Shown piece after piece: positions 1-12,074 of a stretch of 64,000 nucleotides of DNA; position 1 is the stretch's first letter, and every line of letters starts with the position of its first letter. Location of the stretch: NCBI RefSeq assembly GCF_019578655.1, contig NC_063257.1:5518001-5582000 (forward strand). Reading direction: 5' to 3'. The DNA comes from Ricinus communis. Taxonomy: Eukaryota > Streptophyta > Magnoliopsida > Malpighiales > Euphorbiaceae. A program made the translations under genes and the position numbers. The notes beneath the pieces are model-generated. The model did no database searches. It saw nothing but the letters and a program-made list of their open reading frames with translations, and had not been told where the DNA came from.

Positions 1-957
1 TCCAATTCAGGAGATGCTTCAATTTGAAGCTCATGCTATATATTCTTTATTTGTTCACCATCACTCTGTCAGAAGCAAATTTCCTACTTTGAGGCTACAA
101 GGAAACTGGCAAGTGAAGTAATGGTTATAATACAAGGAGGGAAAGTTTGGTAGTTGAAATAGTTGAACGGCCTAACTCATATTTCCTGGCTCTGTGTTTG
201 GAAGCATGTAACATATATTTCAAAAGTTTACGTAAAATGGACGTGTTTGATTTTGGGAAAGAAGACAATAATACAAAAATAACTGAAATATTTCATTTGC
301 GTAGCTCAATTAATTCATTCTTTGGTCAAATATCACCATCAATTTTTCATCATATGACTCTTGATTCTTCATCTTTAGTGAATCTTATGGCATAAACCAA
401 GTAAGCAAGGACAGACAAAGCTATCAACATGGGGCTAATGATTTCAACCCTATAAAGAATAGATATAGCATTACCAAGCTGTCCCTAGTACAGCACCTGC
501 CCAATAGACATCCTCCATATGGTTTCTAGGTACTTTTGTATTCAAGAACAATTACTATCAAATGTGTGAAAAAACTATTAAAACTTGATCTGTCACAGCC
601 ACATTATTTCCACGCACAGAAAAATAAAGAAAAACATTCTTTATAGACCAAATCAATCTGAAATGATTTTTGCACGCATCAAATTAACAGATGTCATATT
701 ACTGGTTTGATCGTGGTAGAAAAAGGATATACTTTCCTTTTAATGCATCAGAGAAATCACAATTTTGTGACATAGACATTATTCATTCATCTGAAGCAAA
801 TCACTTCCAACTTACCTCTCTTTATGCTTGTTTTTTTGCGCCATGCTTCTACAATCTACAGCTCGTCAGTTAAACCCTGGCTTATTAAGAGGGCATGAGA
901 AATCTCCGATTTGATCTCATATGAGAATCTATATTCCAAAAGGAGCAGTTTTAGTAT
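1..957. other. Spacer downstream of the RING-H2 gene
   Basis: This is the 3' side of the minus-strand RING-H2 gene and presumably holds its 3' UTR next to 958. Short open frames at about 147-395 and 691-873 have no recognisable domain and ordinary AT-rich composition, so I do not call them genes. The first 130 bases could belong to a gene lying to the left, but no coding signal is clear. Confidence 0.5.
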
Positions 958-2139
958 TTACAGGGGTAGAATCGAAACCAGGTTTCTGTTTTGTCTTGAC
1001 GAAAAAATTCTCCCACTGCATGAAAATGATCTTTTCATAGGAACAGGACTTTTATGCAGATGTTGTGAAATGGAAGAGCTGCCCATTTGTTTAAACGAAC
1101 GGACACTTCCACCATCTTGCTTCCAAGCAACTTCCGAATACTGCTGCTCAGGATTGTCAATCTGCTTAACTGAATTCTCCTCCAAATCAATTGGACTAGT
1201 GGTATCTTTCAGACTGGAATTCGTAGTTACTGCTGTCAAAGAATCCATTGAAACAGATCTTCTCATGGGCTGTATATCACTCTTTGCAACCTGATGATCA
1301 TTACCAGAATCGCAAAATATCTCAAAATTGTCACTATTAGCAGAGTTTACATCCTCCTTCAAAGTTCTCTCGCTCCCCACATGTACTGTTTCACCTCCTT
1401 CATCTGCGGCAGCCCTGTTTTCATTTCTTTCTTGAGTATTACTCAATTCACCATCTATCTCAGAATTGTCCATCTGGGTACTGATTAATGTATTCAAGTT
1501 ATCAGGATTCTGATTAATCGAAATCAGGGGAGTGGGTACAGGGTCGTGGACTATATGTGCACGACACAGAGGGCAATTGGTGTGAGACCGTAACCAAGTA
1601 TCGATACAAGAAATGTGAAAGGCATGGTTACACTTGGGCAATAGTCTTAGAGCCTCATCTTGTTGAAACTCACTCAAGCAGACTGAACATTCAGTTCCTT
1701 CAATCAACCCTTCGCCTTTCTTGTACTTACAAACTGTAATCGAATTAATAATCGACTGTTGCAGACCTGCAGTAGTGATGAACCAAATCGGATGATCGAC
1801 CTGATTCTCATCAAGAAACTCTTCGTCTGTATTATCTGCTTCACTTTGTGGCGCCCTATTATTCCTTGAACTGCACCAACCAGGACAGGATTTAGCTATG
1901 ATAACATAATAGCTAACAACAAGGAAGAAACTGGCCAGCACAGAAACTAGAATGATCACATAAGGTGATAAGTGATGCTCTTGAGGTAAGAGAGGAGGTG
2001 GAGGTGGTGGTGGCGGAGGCAAGAAATAGTAATCTGCATAAGGATAGCAGTTATAAGGACAGGCCGGATCACAGAAATCCGGGCAGTCTACAGTTTGGTT
2101 TGTTGTACTAAGAGACGGGAAGAGTTTTCTGTGCTTCAT
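958..2139 (-). CDS. ATL-type RING-H2 finger E3 ubiquitin ligase (ATL51/52/54-like)
   Basis: An intronless 393-residue protein, as is typical of the plant ATL family. Residues 19-49 are Cys-rich and then carry a nine-proline run. One membrane helix spans about 59-82. A diverged GLD-type motif begins at G125 (usual GLD replaced by GLQ). A canonical RING-H2 follows: C151, C154, C170, H172, H175, C178, C189, C192, with the conserved Pro before the third ligand (P169) and Trp at 182. The spacing C-x2-C-x15-C-x-H-x2-H-x2-C-x10-C-x2-C is the ATL signature. The roughly 190-residue tail is Ser/Asn/Glu-rich and looks disordered. Family members are membrane-anchored E3 ligases that recruit an E2 through the RING; the substrate cannot be inferred here. 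The ATG at 2139 is the only Met giving both the N-terminal segment and the helix. Subfamily placement is from overall architecture and is less sure than the family. Confidence 0.93.
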   Translation of the reverse strand: MKHRKLFPSLSTTNQTVDCPDFCDPACPYNCYPYADYYFLPPPPPPPPPLLPQEHHLSPYVIILVSVLASFFLVVSYYVIIAKSCPGWCSSRNNRAPQSEADNTDEEFLDENQVDHPIWFITTAGLQQSIINSITVCKYKKGEGLIEGTECSVCLSEFQQDEALRLLPKCNHAFHISCIDTWLRSHTNCPLCRAHIVHDPVPTPLISINQNPDNLNTLISTQMDNSEIDGELSNTQERNENRAAADEGGETVHVGSERTLKEDVNSANSDNFEIFCDSGNDHQVAKSDIQPMRRSVSMDSLTAVTTNSSLKDTTSPIDLEENSVKQIDNPEQQYSEVAWKQDGGSVRSFKQMGSSSISQHLHKSPVPMKRSFSCSGRIFSSRQNRNLVSILPL

Positions 2140-5043
2140 TGCAGTTAAAGAGACTGTAAAGAGAGCAAGAAATTGAGATAAAGTGAAGAAAGATCATTAG
2201 CTTCTGCAGCTATGTGTTTGTTTGGGGTTAGTGATGAATTGTATTTTTGTTTCAATTGGAAGAGAAGGGATCAAAAAGTTTAAGCAATATGTCCCTTTCA
2301 AGTTCTGATAAAGAGTGGAGGCTTATGTGTTTGGTACGTTAAGATCTATACTTAGAAGTTCTATTTCTAACTCCCTTTGTCCAAAACCAGGTTCATCTCC
2401 TTCATACTGTATTATATAGTATAAGCACTTTTTTATATGGTCATTTTAAGAGAAACGTATTACATCAAATTACCATTTATTATTGAAAGGAAAATGGTAC
2501 TTAGATGGTGTCCTTTTAGAGAAATTAATAATACAAAATGTTCGCTAATAATAAAAAAATAAAATTTATTATAACATCATATAAAAAATAAGAAAATATA
2601 TTTTAAAATTTGAATTTTCAAGTATCGTGTAAAAATAAGTTTGGCTGTCTATAAATAGACATATTTATTGTATTGTATAATTTATTATACTTTTGGTACT
2701 TGTCACACATAGCTACATTTAACATTTTGTGCACTTATAAATTTAATATAACCAAATATGCATATTTTAATTTGGACAAAATAAAATTAAAATCAATCTA
2801 TTCTGGTGTCATCTTATGCAATCTAATAATAAGAAGAAGTAGCATATATCCTGTGCTAATATGCTTACCCATAAAACATCTATAAGAGAAAGAAATTTGT
2901 TATTGTATAAATAGGTATCTGAATGCAAGAATATTGATGAACCTAATAAGCTTGAAGCTTCTCATTTACATAATTTTGAGAGTTTCAGGTCGCTGACGAC
3001 AATATGTATTAGAGCCATTTGCCCATTCTTTTACATTTCTTTTCTCTGGTAGCAAGTCATTTTCAGGTAATTATAACATATCTTTAAGCAGGTGCAATTA
3101 ACATTTTTCTCTGGTAAGGTTTGTCTATAAAAGCCACAGTCGGGATAGTAAAAACCTGTGAAGTAAAATTGACATTGTATCTGCTCTCTTTATGTTATAT
3201 ATAAAAACAAATAAATTTATGTGGGGCCAATAGAGTGGTGGGTAAGCCTATTTGCCAGAATGCTTATGCACCTAATTCCCTTGATTAATTAGTTTGGAAG
3301 AGAGTATTCAGTTGTATGTCCCTGTCACTAGTTCAAAACTCAATTACATTCAGATTTAAGCTAGGTTTTCTCAGACCTGACCATTGACAGGGAAGCGGCT
3401 GCTGTATTTGTAAATTTAAGAACAGTATAGACGTATGAAATGCAATAGTTTAATATTAATTACCATCTTCCGAATTAGACTTTTCACATAGGATTCAATT
3501 TAGAGGTTTAAACCAATACTCCACAATTTAGATAAGATTTGACGAGTAAATTACCTACTACTTAACGTTTTTTTGTTCTTTATTTTCACAGATATAGAGG
3601 GGATTGTCATCATGGGATTTTAAATTACTGCCAATAATAATTTTGGTATATATTAATTGTTGAAGGAAAAAAAGTATTTTCATTTTCAACTATTATTATT
3701 ACTAATTCAATGGCAGTTGTCCTCAAACATAACTAATCACTATGACCTGTAACTAATTGTCTATAATAATTTACGAGGGAATGTCCTAGTTAAGTTATTT
3801 TGGACCTCACTGCACTTTCCTGCTCACTCAATGTCTAGCATTTTAAAGGAACAAATCTTTTTTTGTTGACAAAACATGTTAATAATCCCTTAAGGATGAA
3901 AAAAACAAAATAAAGATTCTGTATGTAGTTTTAAAACATAAGCAATTAATGCCTCTAATCCAATCAATAAATTAAGTCTTGATAGCAGAAACAAAGTCTT
4001 CCCATTACATGGCGATGCACTTGCCTTCACCATTACCTTCCATAGTTTCTAACTTATATATATAACTTCTATGAAAGTTGAATTTTCGGGTCTTACATGT
4101 TTCTGCATTGAGAAATTAGTATCAGGGTTAGGAAGTAATTTAAATTATACGCAATATATCAAAGTAATATATTTCTGCATAAGGGAAAGTGATTTAAAAA
4201 TAATAAGAGTAGCCATTCAATTAATTATTACTAGTTAAAACATAAAGATGTTCATGGATAAATCTACATAACTTTAACATCAAGCTGAGCTATACAGGAA
4301 AGATAATAAGATGAGGCACTCCTTTATGAAGCAACTTTTCATTTTTTACAAGTTTTTTTTTTTTTTTTTTAACTTATAGTTTACTATTTTATTTTTTGAC
4401 CTCATAATATAGAACATAATTACAGGCATATTGGCATTATTATTATGGCCTAAGATGTGCAACGAGTTTCTTAATTTTTAATATTAAGTACCAATGGTTT
4501 ATGAAAGATCACTCGAATGCGAAATTACAAATGGCCAGTTAATTGTTCGTGTAATGTGTTCCTCTGGAGTTATTAGCCAATAGATATTTTTCTTAGAAAA
4601 CCGATTAATAGGACACTTCATATGAATTCAAATGATTAAGTATGTTTTCTTAATAAATAAAAAAGGAAAAACAAAATCTAATATCTAGAAAGGAAGGTAG
4701 CTGGAATTTTAATAAAAATTAAATTAGAGCCAAAAGCATTAAACAACGTGCAGAAAAGCAGGATTAGCGTAAGCAATTTATCAATATTAATTTGATTCCT
4801 AAACCACTAAAAACTAAAGGCATGTCTCTAGCAAGTGGCAACGTTTATATATCTTATCTACAGGTTCAAACATTTCAATGTATATTTTGCCATCTTCTCC
4901 TCAAAGCACAATTCAGCAACAAACCTAAATCTCTTGGAAGAAACTACTTCCTATTTGATTATGAGATTTCTGTTCGACTGCACACGGTTGGCCGGCCCAG
5001 AAGTTGCTTCGCGGATAAAGACCAATATATAATAATAGCAGTT
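2140..5043. other. AT-rich spacer
   Basis: This spacer lies between the RING-H2 gene and the small plastid-protein gene, which diverge from it on opposite strands, so it must contain both promoters. It is AT-rich and has a poly(T) run of about 20 at 4352-4371. I found no convincing exon, transposon ends or RNA gene. The open frame that begins near 4792 is read as 5' leader of the next gene, because recognisable protein sequence starts only at about 5044. Confidence 0.45.
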
Positions 5044-6705
5044 ATGATAACAAGATCAATGATTCCCTACAGTTGTTCTAGCCTTTGTATCAAGACCCAT
5101 CAGAGATTTCAAGTTTCTAGTTCTAATCTCGGGTTTCTGTTGGCAAAAAATTCAAAAAACAAGCCCAGTAAGTTCCAATGTATGGGGAATCAAAGATCGA
5201 ACATTCTTAACACCACCTCGGAAATGCCCCATCCAAGGAATAAAAGGTACACATGCTTATTGTCATGATCTCTGTAACTATTTGTATCTCTGAGTTCTCG
5301 TGCTATAACTTGATGGTGCATGCAGGGACATGACTGTCTACAATGGGGTTGATCCAGGACCTGTCCTTCCTCCCGGAACTTCTTCTCCTGGTTCTCGGTA
5401 ACTAACGTTGACTTTTCTTATTTTTATGATATATTAGTCATATCTGCTCTTTACCGAGTGCAGTGAAATTTCATAAATGTTGATGCACTAGCAGGAAAGT
5501 GTGGATCATTGGAATTATAATAACTGTAATTCTACCCTTTTGGAGAAATAAATGGTGGCCGTTACTCAAGTTAAAAACTAAGGATTATAAGATCATCATA
5601 AACTTGTCAATTTCTAAAACAGAAGTTTCCTGTGTGGCCTAACTTAACTTGGCTCGAAATTGGATATAAGCAGATAGAGTTGAATCAGTTGTGGAAGCAG
5701 CAGGACAACTAACAGATACTGTGGAAAAGGTAGCTCAGGGAGTGGAGAGGGTAGCAGAAGAGGTTTCTGATCTTCTGCCGGAAGGTGGAAAGCTTAGAAA
5801 AGCTGTGACTGTTGTTGAAAATGTTTCCAAAGAAACAGTCAAAGATGCTCATCTGGCTGGGGAAGTCCTTGAGAAGGTTTTTACTTAATTTTCATCTAAT
5901 TGCTTTAATTTTTTCTCTGAGAATATTCCTGTTGGATGGTGAAAAATGAGCGCAGCGCACCATTGTTGTGAGCGCTCTGTCAGCTTCTAGCCATCTTAAT
6001 TTGTTTTACTCACTCTTAACTAATCCTATACGGAATTAATTATCATTAATTAGCTCAGAAATAACCTTTTCTTGATATCTTGTTAAAAGATTATTATTTC
6101 ATTATGGCATCGAATTGGGTCCATGTGCTGATGTGCTCTTCTATTCTTGGTTGCTTCCTGTTCATGCTTTGAACCGTCACTTTACTGCTGCTACATTTCC
6201 TAGTTCTCAAGCTTAGTTTCACATGCTTCTTTTTATACTTAAAATAATGAGTACAGTGTTTGTTCTGCACGTCTTAAATCAGTTAGACTAATTCTAGATA
6301 TTAGATGAATAACTATGAAAATATGCCAAAGTTGCATTGATCGTTTAATCAAAACTAGTTTCACTTTCTTACGTAGCAGCCTGGCTGCATTCATCTTTTT
6401 TCTCCATCTCCCTTAATTGCTCTGCTTCCATTATAATCCGTTAAACAAAACCATTTTCCTGCATTATCGTTAATATTTAAGTTGCATGGCTAATAATTAG
6501 TTATTTACCGGTGATTAACTTTTATTATCATTTTTAATTAGCATCGGATTGGATGGGCAATGAGGGTTCTATCTTTGGTAAACGTGGATTCTGAAATGAA
6601 TAAAAATTGCAGGTAGAAGAAGTTGGAAAAGAGGCAGATTCTTTGATTGAAACGGTCATTCAACAAGGCAGTGAGACAACCAAAGAAGCTAAGGACCAGC
6701 TTTAA
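5044..6705 (+). CDS. Small plastid-targeted membrane protein of unknown function (5 exons)
   Basis: Model: 5044-5246, 5326-5397, 5495-5605, 5678-5876, 6613-6705, giving about 225 aa. The first ~60 residues are rich in Ser, Lys, Asn and Arg with almost no acidic residues, like a chloroplast transit peptide. Next come a Pro/Gly-rich stretch (GPVLPPGTSSPGS) and one hydrophobic helix at about 94-107, followed by a Trp/Lys-rich edge. The C-terminal ~100 residues are a charged amphipathic helix with repeated VEKVA/VEEV-type heptads around PEGGKL. I recognise this layout from uncharacterised plant plastid proteins but cannot name a function. Phases join cleanly except at the end of exon 3: the best canonical donor is GT at 5606 with acceptor at 5677, leaving a 72-nt intron. 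Leaving out exon 3 also keeps the frame (188 aa) but removes the membrane helix. Confidence 0.72.
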
Positions 6706-8480
6706 CACTGTGTCAATGTACTAATTTGACTTTGTAACTCATATTAGATGGATAAGAATTGTAAATGCTGAATTATTATTATTTTTTTATCCAAGATTTA
6801 TTCCCCCTATTTTCAACCATTGTGACAATTTATTTTTTAAGAAGATTATAACTCTTTTTCATATTAAAATAAATGAGTACATTTTAATCAATATAATTTT
6901 TAAGTATAATTAACAAAATACATAAATATAAAATCTCTTTAAATAATGACAATATCTTTTAATATTTTTCTTAGACAAGTTCGATTGAAATAAAAAATAG
7001 TGAAAAAACCAAACATCTTGATAATATTTTGAATTCTATCTTCTAAATGTTAGAATTAATTCTTGAATTATTCATCAATCTAAATTTCAGCTTAAAAGGG
7101 GTTTTCTTTTTATAAATTTAAATTTTTTATAATTTGAGAATTTGAAGTTTGAATTATCCAAAAGAAAGCTTTGAAATGGCATATACACTGTATGAGATGA
7201 TTTAGTATTATACTATAATATCTGAAACATAAACTTGTGAAATACTTTATTTTTATTTTTATTAGATAGGCTTATAAAGTTCAATATATAAATATATTTT
7301 AATTTTGAAATTTTTAAAAGGGAAAATGAAAATCGAATAAAACATCTTAAATTATTTAGAATTTCTTTTTTTATTATTTTTTATTAATATTCTTTTTAGA
7401 ACTTTAGCACAATGTTGATTATTTTTTAAATCATGATAATAATTTTTTTTATATTATTCTAATTTCCACTCAATAAATTATAATTTTTTAGATATATTTT
7501 GATTTTTTATTATTAGGATCCTTAAATGTCATTTTATATAATTTTTTATTCGAAATTTATATATTTTTTGAATTTAAATTTTTATAAATATTAAAATTTT
7601 TGAAATTTTAAAATTGATAATGAAATTCGTTTTATCGATATTATTATAATCTACCAGAATCTTATTTTATATATATATATATATATAACTAAAAATTTAT
7701 TTTTTAATGATGTTTATTTATATTTTTATTATAGATCAAATTGTATTTTAATAAATAGAAATTTTATGATTCTGTATAAAATAATATTTGACTCAACTTA
7801 AAATATACATTTTAAATAATGTAAAACAAAATATAATTAATTTTATAAATTATCTTTTTTCTATAAGTAATACAAAATTATTATTGTTTAGCAAGTAAAT
7901 CTATGTTGTTGACATGGCATATTAATTGACTAAATATAAATGAATCGCATCAAATGCTAGATTTTTCTCATCATTGTATCGGATATGGTTTATGACCATC
8001 ATCATCAACCATGGTAGGAATTCCTTGCAATTTGCAAAAACTTAATCGTAGATGAACTGGATCGGGTCGGAATTAACCCATCAGTTAATGGAGCATTTAT
8101 AATCTGACGCACCACAAGAGCCATCTTTCACTTTATGTAAACTACGATCTTGCCACGTAATAGCTTCCCTTTTAAAATTACTTAAAAACATTCCCTTTTA
8201 AATTAACGCCCTCTAACGGCTAGCCCTCTCTTCTTTCAATTTGAATTCCCCAAACCCAAACTATCAGAAAAAGAATTTCCCGGCCAAAACCCTAATCGCA
8301 AGTTTATATTTCTCTAAATCCTCTTAGGAAAGAGAATAATCTTTTTTTCAATGTCCTCCTCTTTCTTTTCTTTTGACCAGTAAGCGAGAATTGATTTAGA
8401 TTAGGGCTTTTTTTGAAGATTATCTTTTTATTATTGAAATTCTAGGGTTTCTAGTTGGTTTCTTGATTAAGACTGTGCCG
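6706..8480. other. Very AT-rich spacer with an (AT)n run
   Basis: After the 3' UTR, about 6780-7900 is extremely AT-rich, with long A/T homopolymers and a perfect (AT)n microsatellite at 7669-7687. It could be a decayed non-autonomous transposon or a matrix-attachment-like tract, but I could not identify terminal repeats. From about 7960 the composition rises toward the promoter and 5' leader of the next gene. Confidence 0.5.
7669..7687. repeat. (AT)n microsatellite
   Basis: An uninterrupted AT dinucleotide run of 19 bases inside the AT-rich spacer. It is likely length-polymorphic. Confidence 0.9.
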
Positions 8481-10712
8481 ATGGATCTTCCTCAAGAAAT
8501 CGAAGATTATATAAAAGAAACAATTAGTGACTCCTTAGGCCTTCCAATCTCTACACAAAATCTTCAATTAAAGCTTCGCGCCTCTGAGGATGCCCATCGC
8601 CGATTGCGCGACCAGTACCTTCTTCTTCTCGAGAAGTTGCGTCAAAAAGATCAACTCATTGACCGGGCCAAGGTACATATATACATTAATTCTTTTTCAT
8701 TTATGCAAAGTGTATTTATTTGATTACTTCTTCTTTTTTTTTCTTGATAGGCGGAAGCGAGTATGAACGCAATGGCGGTGAAGAAGTTTGTGGAGGAGAA
8801 TCAAAGATTGGCAGCGGAGTGTGCTAATTTGGTTAATCAGTGTAATAAATGGGAGAAAGAGTGTTCGCTTTATGACCGTGATAGAGAGGCTTTAATGGAT
8901 TTTGGAAATGAGGCTGATGAGAGAGCGAAAGAGGCTGAGTTTAAGGTTGGCGAGTTGGAAGAAATGTTGGGGAAGATGTATGAGGAGTTGAAGTTATACA
9001 AGCACGAGTACGAGAGACGAGGGGTAATTATATTTTCCTGTTTCTTTTTCACCTCAGTTATGTTTGTGAAAAGTAGATTAAAAAATTTGTTAACGTTGGG
9101 AACTGTGTAGCGCATGAAGGAAAAAGTTATTTGATTTATGTGAATTTGATTGAATACTTGGTTAGTTGAACGGCATATATGAAGTGTGAAGTTTGGATAT
9201 TATGCTTTAAATTGTTATTTTTGAATTTGGAAAATGCATACTGGAGCATGTATTGATCCTTAAAGTAGAATGAGAACTGATGTGTTGTTTTGTTGAATTA
9301 TTTGAAAGGCTAATCTCTTGGTAAGCATTCATACTTAAGCTTTATTATATTTGCATACAGGCAAACACAGCTGAGGTTTAATTGGTCCATTCCTTTTCCT
9401 GTTATGATTATCGGCTGGTTAGTCAAGATACTTGTACTTATAGGGTTTTGGCTTGAAGCATGCTGAATGTTTGTAAAGTTCGAGTTAATGTAGTTGAGTA
9501 TGCATGATTGGTTAATAGTTACAAGTGAATCCACTTTAATATAGGTACTATTTTTTTTCAGAATTCACTTCCCATTTTTTTCCTTCTATTTATATTTCTC
9601 TTTCACCCCCTTTTCTTCACCTTTCATATCAAGTTGGCAATAGCTTGCCAAAATTATATTGTGCAATTTAATCATTTTCTAGTTAAAGGTGACTTATGCA
9701 TAACTTTATGTGCCTTATAGGATACATCATCTTCTGAGAGCACAGATATGGAACAGGATTTACTTGAGTCCATTTTATCTACATTGGTCAGTGAAGATGA
9801 AATTAAATATGGCCATGCATTTTTGGAGGCTAGCAGTGCAAATGAGTCATGTCAAAAATTGCTGAGAATGTGGAATAGGTAAGGGATATATCAATGCTGG
9901 CTTTTGGCTTGCCATTGCACGGCAGTTTGGGAATGTGACAATTTCGCCTTGTAATTCAGTTGCCTACTTGGCGTCTTGGTTGCAATTGATTCATACTCGG
10001 ACTTCTCTTTTTCTTGCTTGGCAGCTTGAGACCATCAACTTATAGAGTTTTAACTTTGGTTGCTAAAGTGAGGGCACTTCAGAAAGATAAGGAGCATCTC
10101 AGGATAAATCTTACTAAAGCTGAAGAGGAGGTGAGGAGACTAGCAGAAACTGTTTTCTTTCTGGACTATGGATTTCTCTCTGGTCATAACTTGAACAAAA
10201 TATATATGCAGGTCAAGTTACTGTTTGAAGAAAACAATGTATTGGATGCAGAGAACAAAAAATTGTTGAAGCAGCACCATCGAGAACGAAATCTTGATGG
10301 TTCTGGTGGAAAACATACCACAAGTGCATCTGCCAAGGTATGATTACTGAATAAAGAAGGTGAAATTATAATTTACTGTGCACTTTGAGCATGTATATTC
10401 TCTTTGTTGTTTGTGTGCATATATACTTGAATTTGTAAGACGCATGTTGATAGCGATAAAATTTGTGTGCATATTCATTTATGTAGCTACAGGTGCATGT
10501 GTATTTATGCTTTAATGGCTTGCAGGCAATTTGGTTAAACGTCATTGAGTGGTTTAATTTGCTTGATTTTGTAGGGAAACAAACGAAAATCAAGTCCGAA
10601 GATGAGTAGCCCTATCAAGATGAAGTTTGATTTGAAGGATGTCGATTCAATGAGACAGCCACTATCACCTTTGCGACAAAACTCCCCTGAATGTAGGATG
10701 CATAAGAAGTGA
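8481..10712 (+). CDS. Conserved coiled-coil protein of unknown function (6 exons)
   Basis: Six exons join in frame with GT-AG borders: 8481-8672, 8751-9023, 9721-9878, 10025-10130, 10212-10337, 10575-10712, giving 330 aa. The N-terminus (MDLPQEIEDYIKETI) leads into a long, highly charged, Leu-heptad region covering most of residues 30-180, with a second coiled coil after SLRPSTYRVLTLVAKVRALQ. The tail is basic and Ser/Pro-rich (KRKSSPKMSSP, then PLSPLRQNSPE), which looks like a nuclear-signal or phosphorylation tail. There is no enzyme motif or membrane segment. I recall similar plant-only proteins annotated only as uncharacterised. The ATG at 8481 is preferred because it opens the conserved-looking N-terminus directly; the sequence just upstream reads as leader. 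Its neighbour, the RRM gene, is on the same strand 1.4 kb away with no sign of co-expression. Confidence 0.82.
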
Positions 10713-11963
10713 TAACTGATTCTCCTGTATTTGTCTAATTTTCTTCTTTTAACCGGGTGGGTAATTCTTAATATGTTGGATCGTGTCATTGATGGCAAAA
10801 TAGTTGTTCATCAAGCTCAATACATGTCAGAACTCGAGAAATCTTTAACTGATAGATTCTTAAACGGATCCAGCTTCTTTCCCTCTTATCGTGATCTTGT
10901 GACCTACCAATTCCATGACAGACGGGGAAGAAAGCTTTTAGAAATCTCAGCAATCATTAGCCAATGATTTTGATCAATTAATGTGCTTCTAAAGTCTTGC
11001 AGGTGGCTATTGCCTATGGTCCTCATAACTAGCCGTGATTTTTGTAGATTCATTTCATTTTCTCATACAAGTTTGATACCAACATTCCGGTTAGTTAATC
11101 CATATGTGTAGTTATTTTCTTAAAAATTTGCGTTAATTAAATTGAATGTTATAAAAATTTATAAAATTCATTTGTAAATAAAATAAATATGTATTTAATT
11201 AGAATAAAAGTTCATTTAAAATCAATCTTATTAATTTATAAAATTAGTTGTTTACTAAACTAAATTCTAGTAATATATGCAGAATTGTTAAGTAAACTAA
11301 TATATTTCATACACCAAAATTCTTTTCAACTTTAATATCTTATTTTATTTTTTCATTTTTTTTTCATATCTTTTTCTGAATACTTTTTACTAAATAAATT
11401 ACTAAATTGCATAAAAAGGGAGGAGAACTGAATGGTGATTACCAAGTTCTTCGAGGTAGTGAATGATTTCTCTCTGCTGTTATTAATATATAAAATTTAA
11501 GAATTTATTTGTAAAAAATTATTTATAAATGAAATAAATTCTTCCAATTCTAAATAAAACTATATTATAAAGTTGATTATCTTATTTAAATATTATTTAC
11601 AGATAAAATAAAATTTATTAATAAATTTTAATCGAACACGGTACTAAATTATTGGAATATTCTCTAAACTATTTCATTTGATAACTCTGAGCTTTAAAGC
11701 TAGCAGGATTAGTGATTTCTCTTTTTTTTACTTAATAGTGATTAGTAATTTACCATTGTATGAAGCAACGAATAGTTACTGTAACTGCCAAAAATATAAA
11801 TCTGTCGGACAAAGATATTCTTTCATTCCTCAGTATTTCCCCCTTAGTTCAAAAGGTTGCCAAATGTTTCCCTTCCCATTTTTCCTTTTCCAAATAAAGA
11901 AAAAAAGAAAGAAAAAGGTTTCGAAAAACAAGAGCATAGTCGTTTAGGTTAAAACGACATGTC
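10713..11963. other. AT-rich spacer
   Basis: This holds the 3' flank of the coiled-coil gene and the promoter of the RRM gene. About 11100-11650 is very AT-rich, with loosely repeated motifs made of short A/T blocks. It might contain a decayed MITE, but I could not define ends or a target duplication. Confidence 0.4.
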
Positions 11964-11970
11964 TATAAAA
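11964..11970 (+). promoter_or_regulatory. Probable TATA box of the chloroplast RRM gene
   Basis: TATAAAA lies 105 bp upstream of the ATG at 12075, which is a usual distance for a plant gene with a short leader. Transcription start is inferred, not seen. Confidence 0.5.
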
Positions 11971-12074
11971 CTCGAACAAAAAAAAGCTGCTAAAAAATAT
12001 CTTCCTCCTTATCCAAAATATATATCGACGTTCCCAAAAGTGAGAGACATCCCCTCGCTCCCTCACTCACTATA

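Noticed and set aside
4792..5043. Extension of the plastid-protein frame upstream of 5044
   Set aside because: The frame is open but its sequence shows no transit-peptide character. The Ser/Lys/Asn-rich, acid-poor segment starts at the ATG at 5044, so the upstream part is read as leader.
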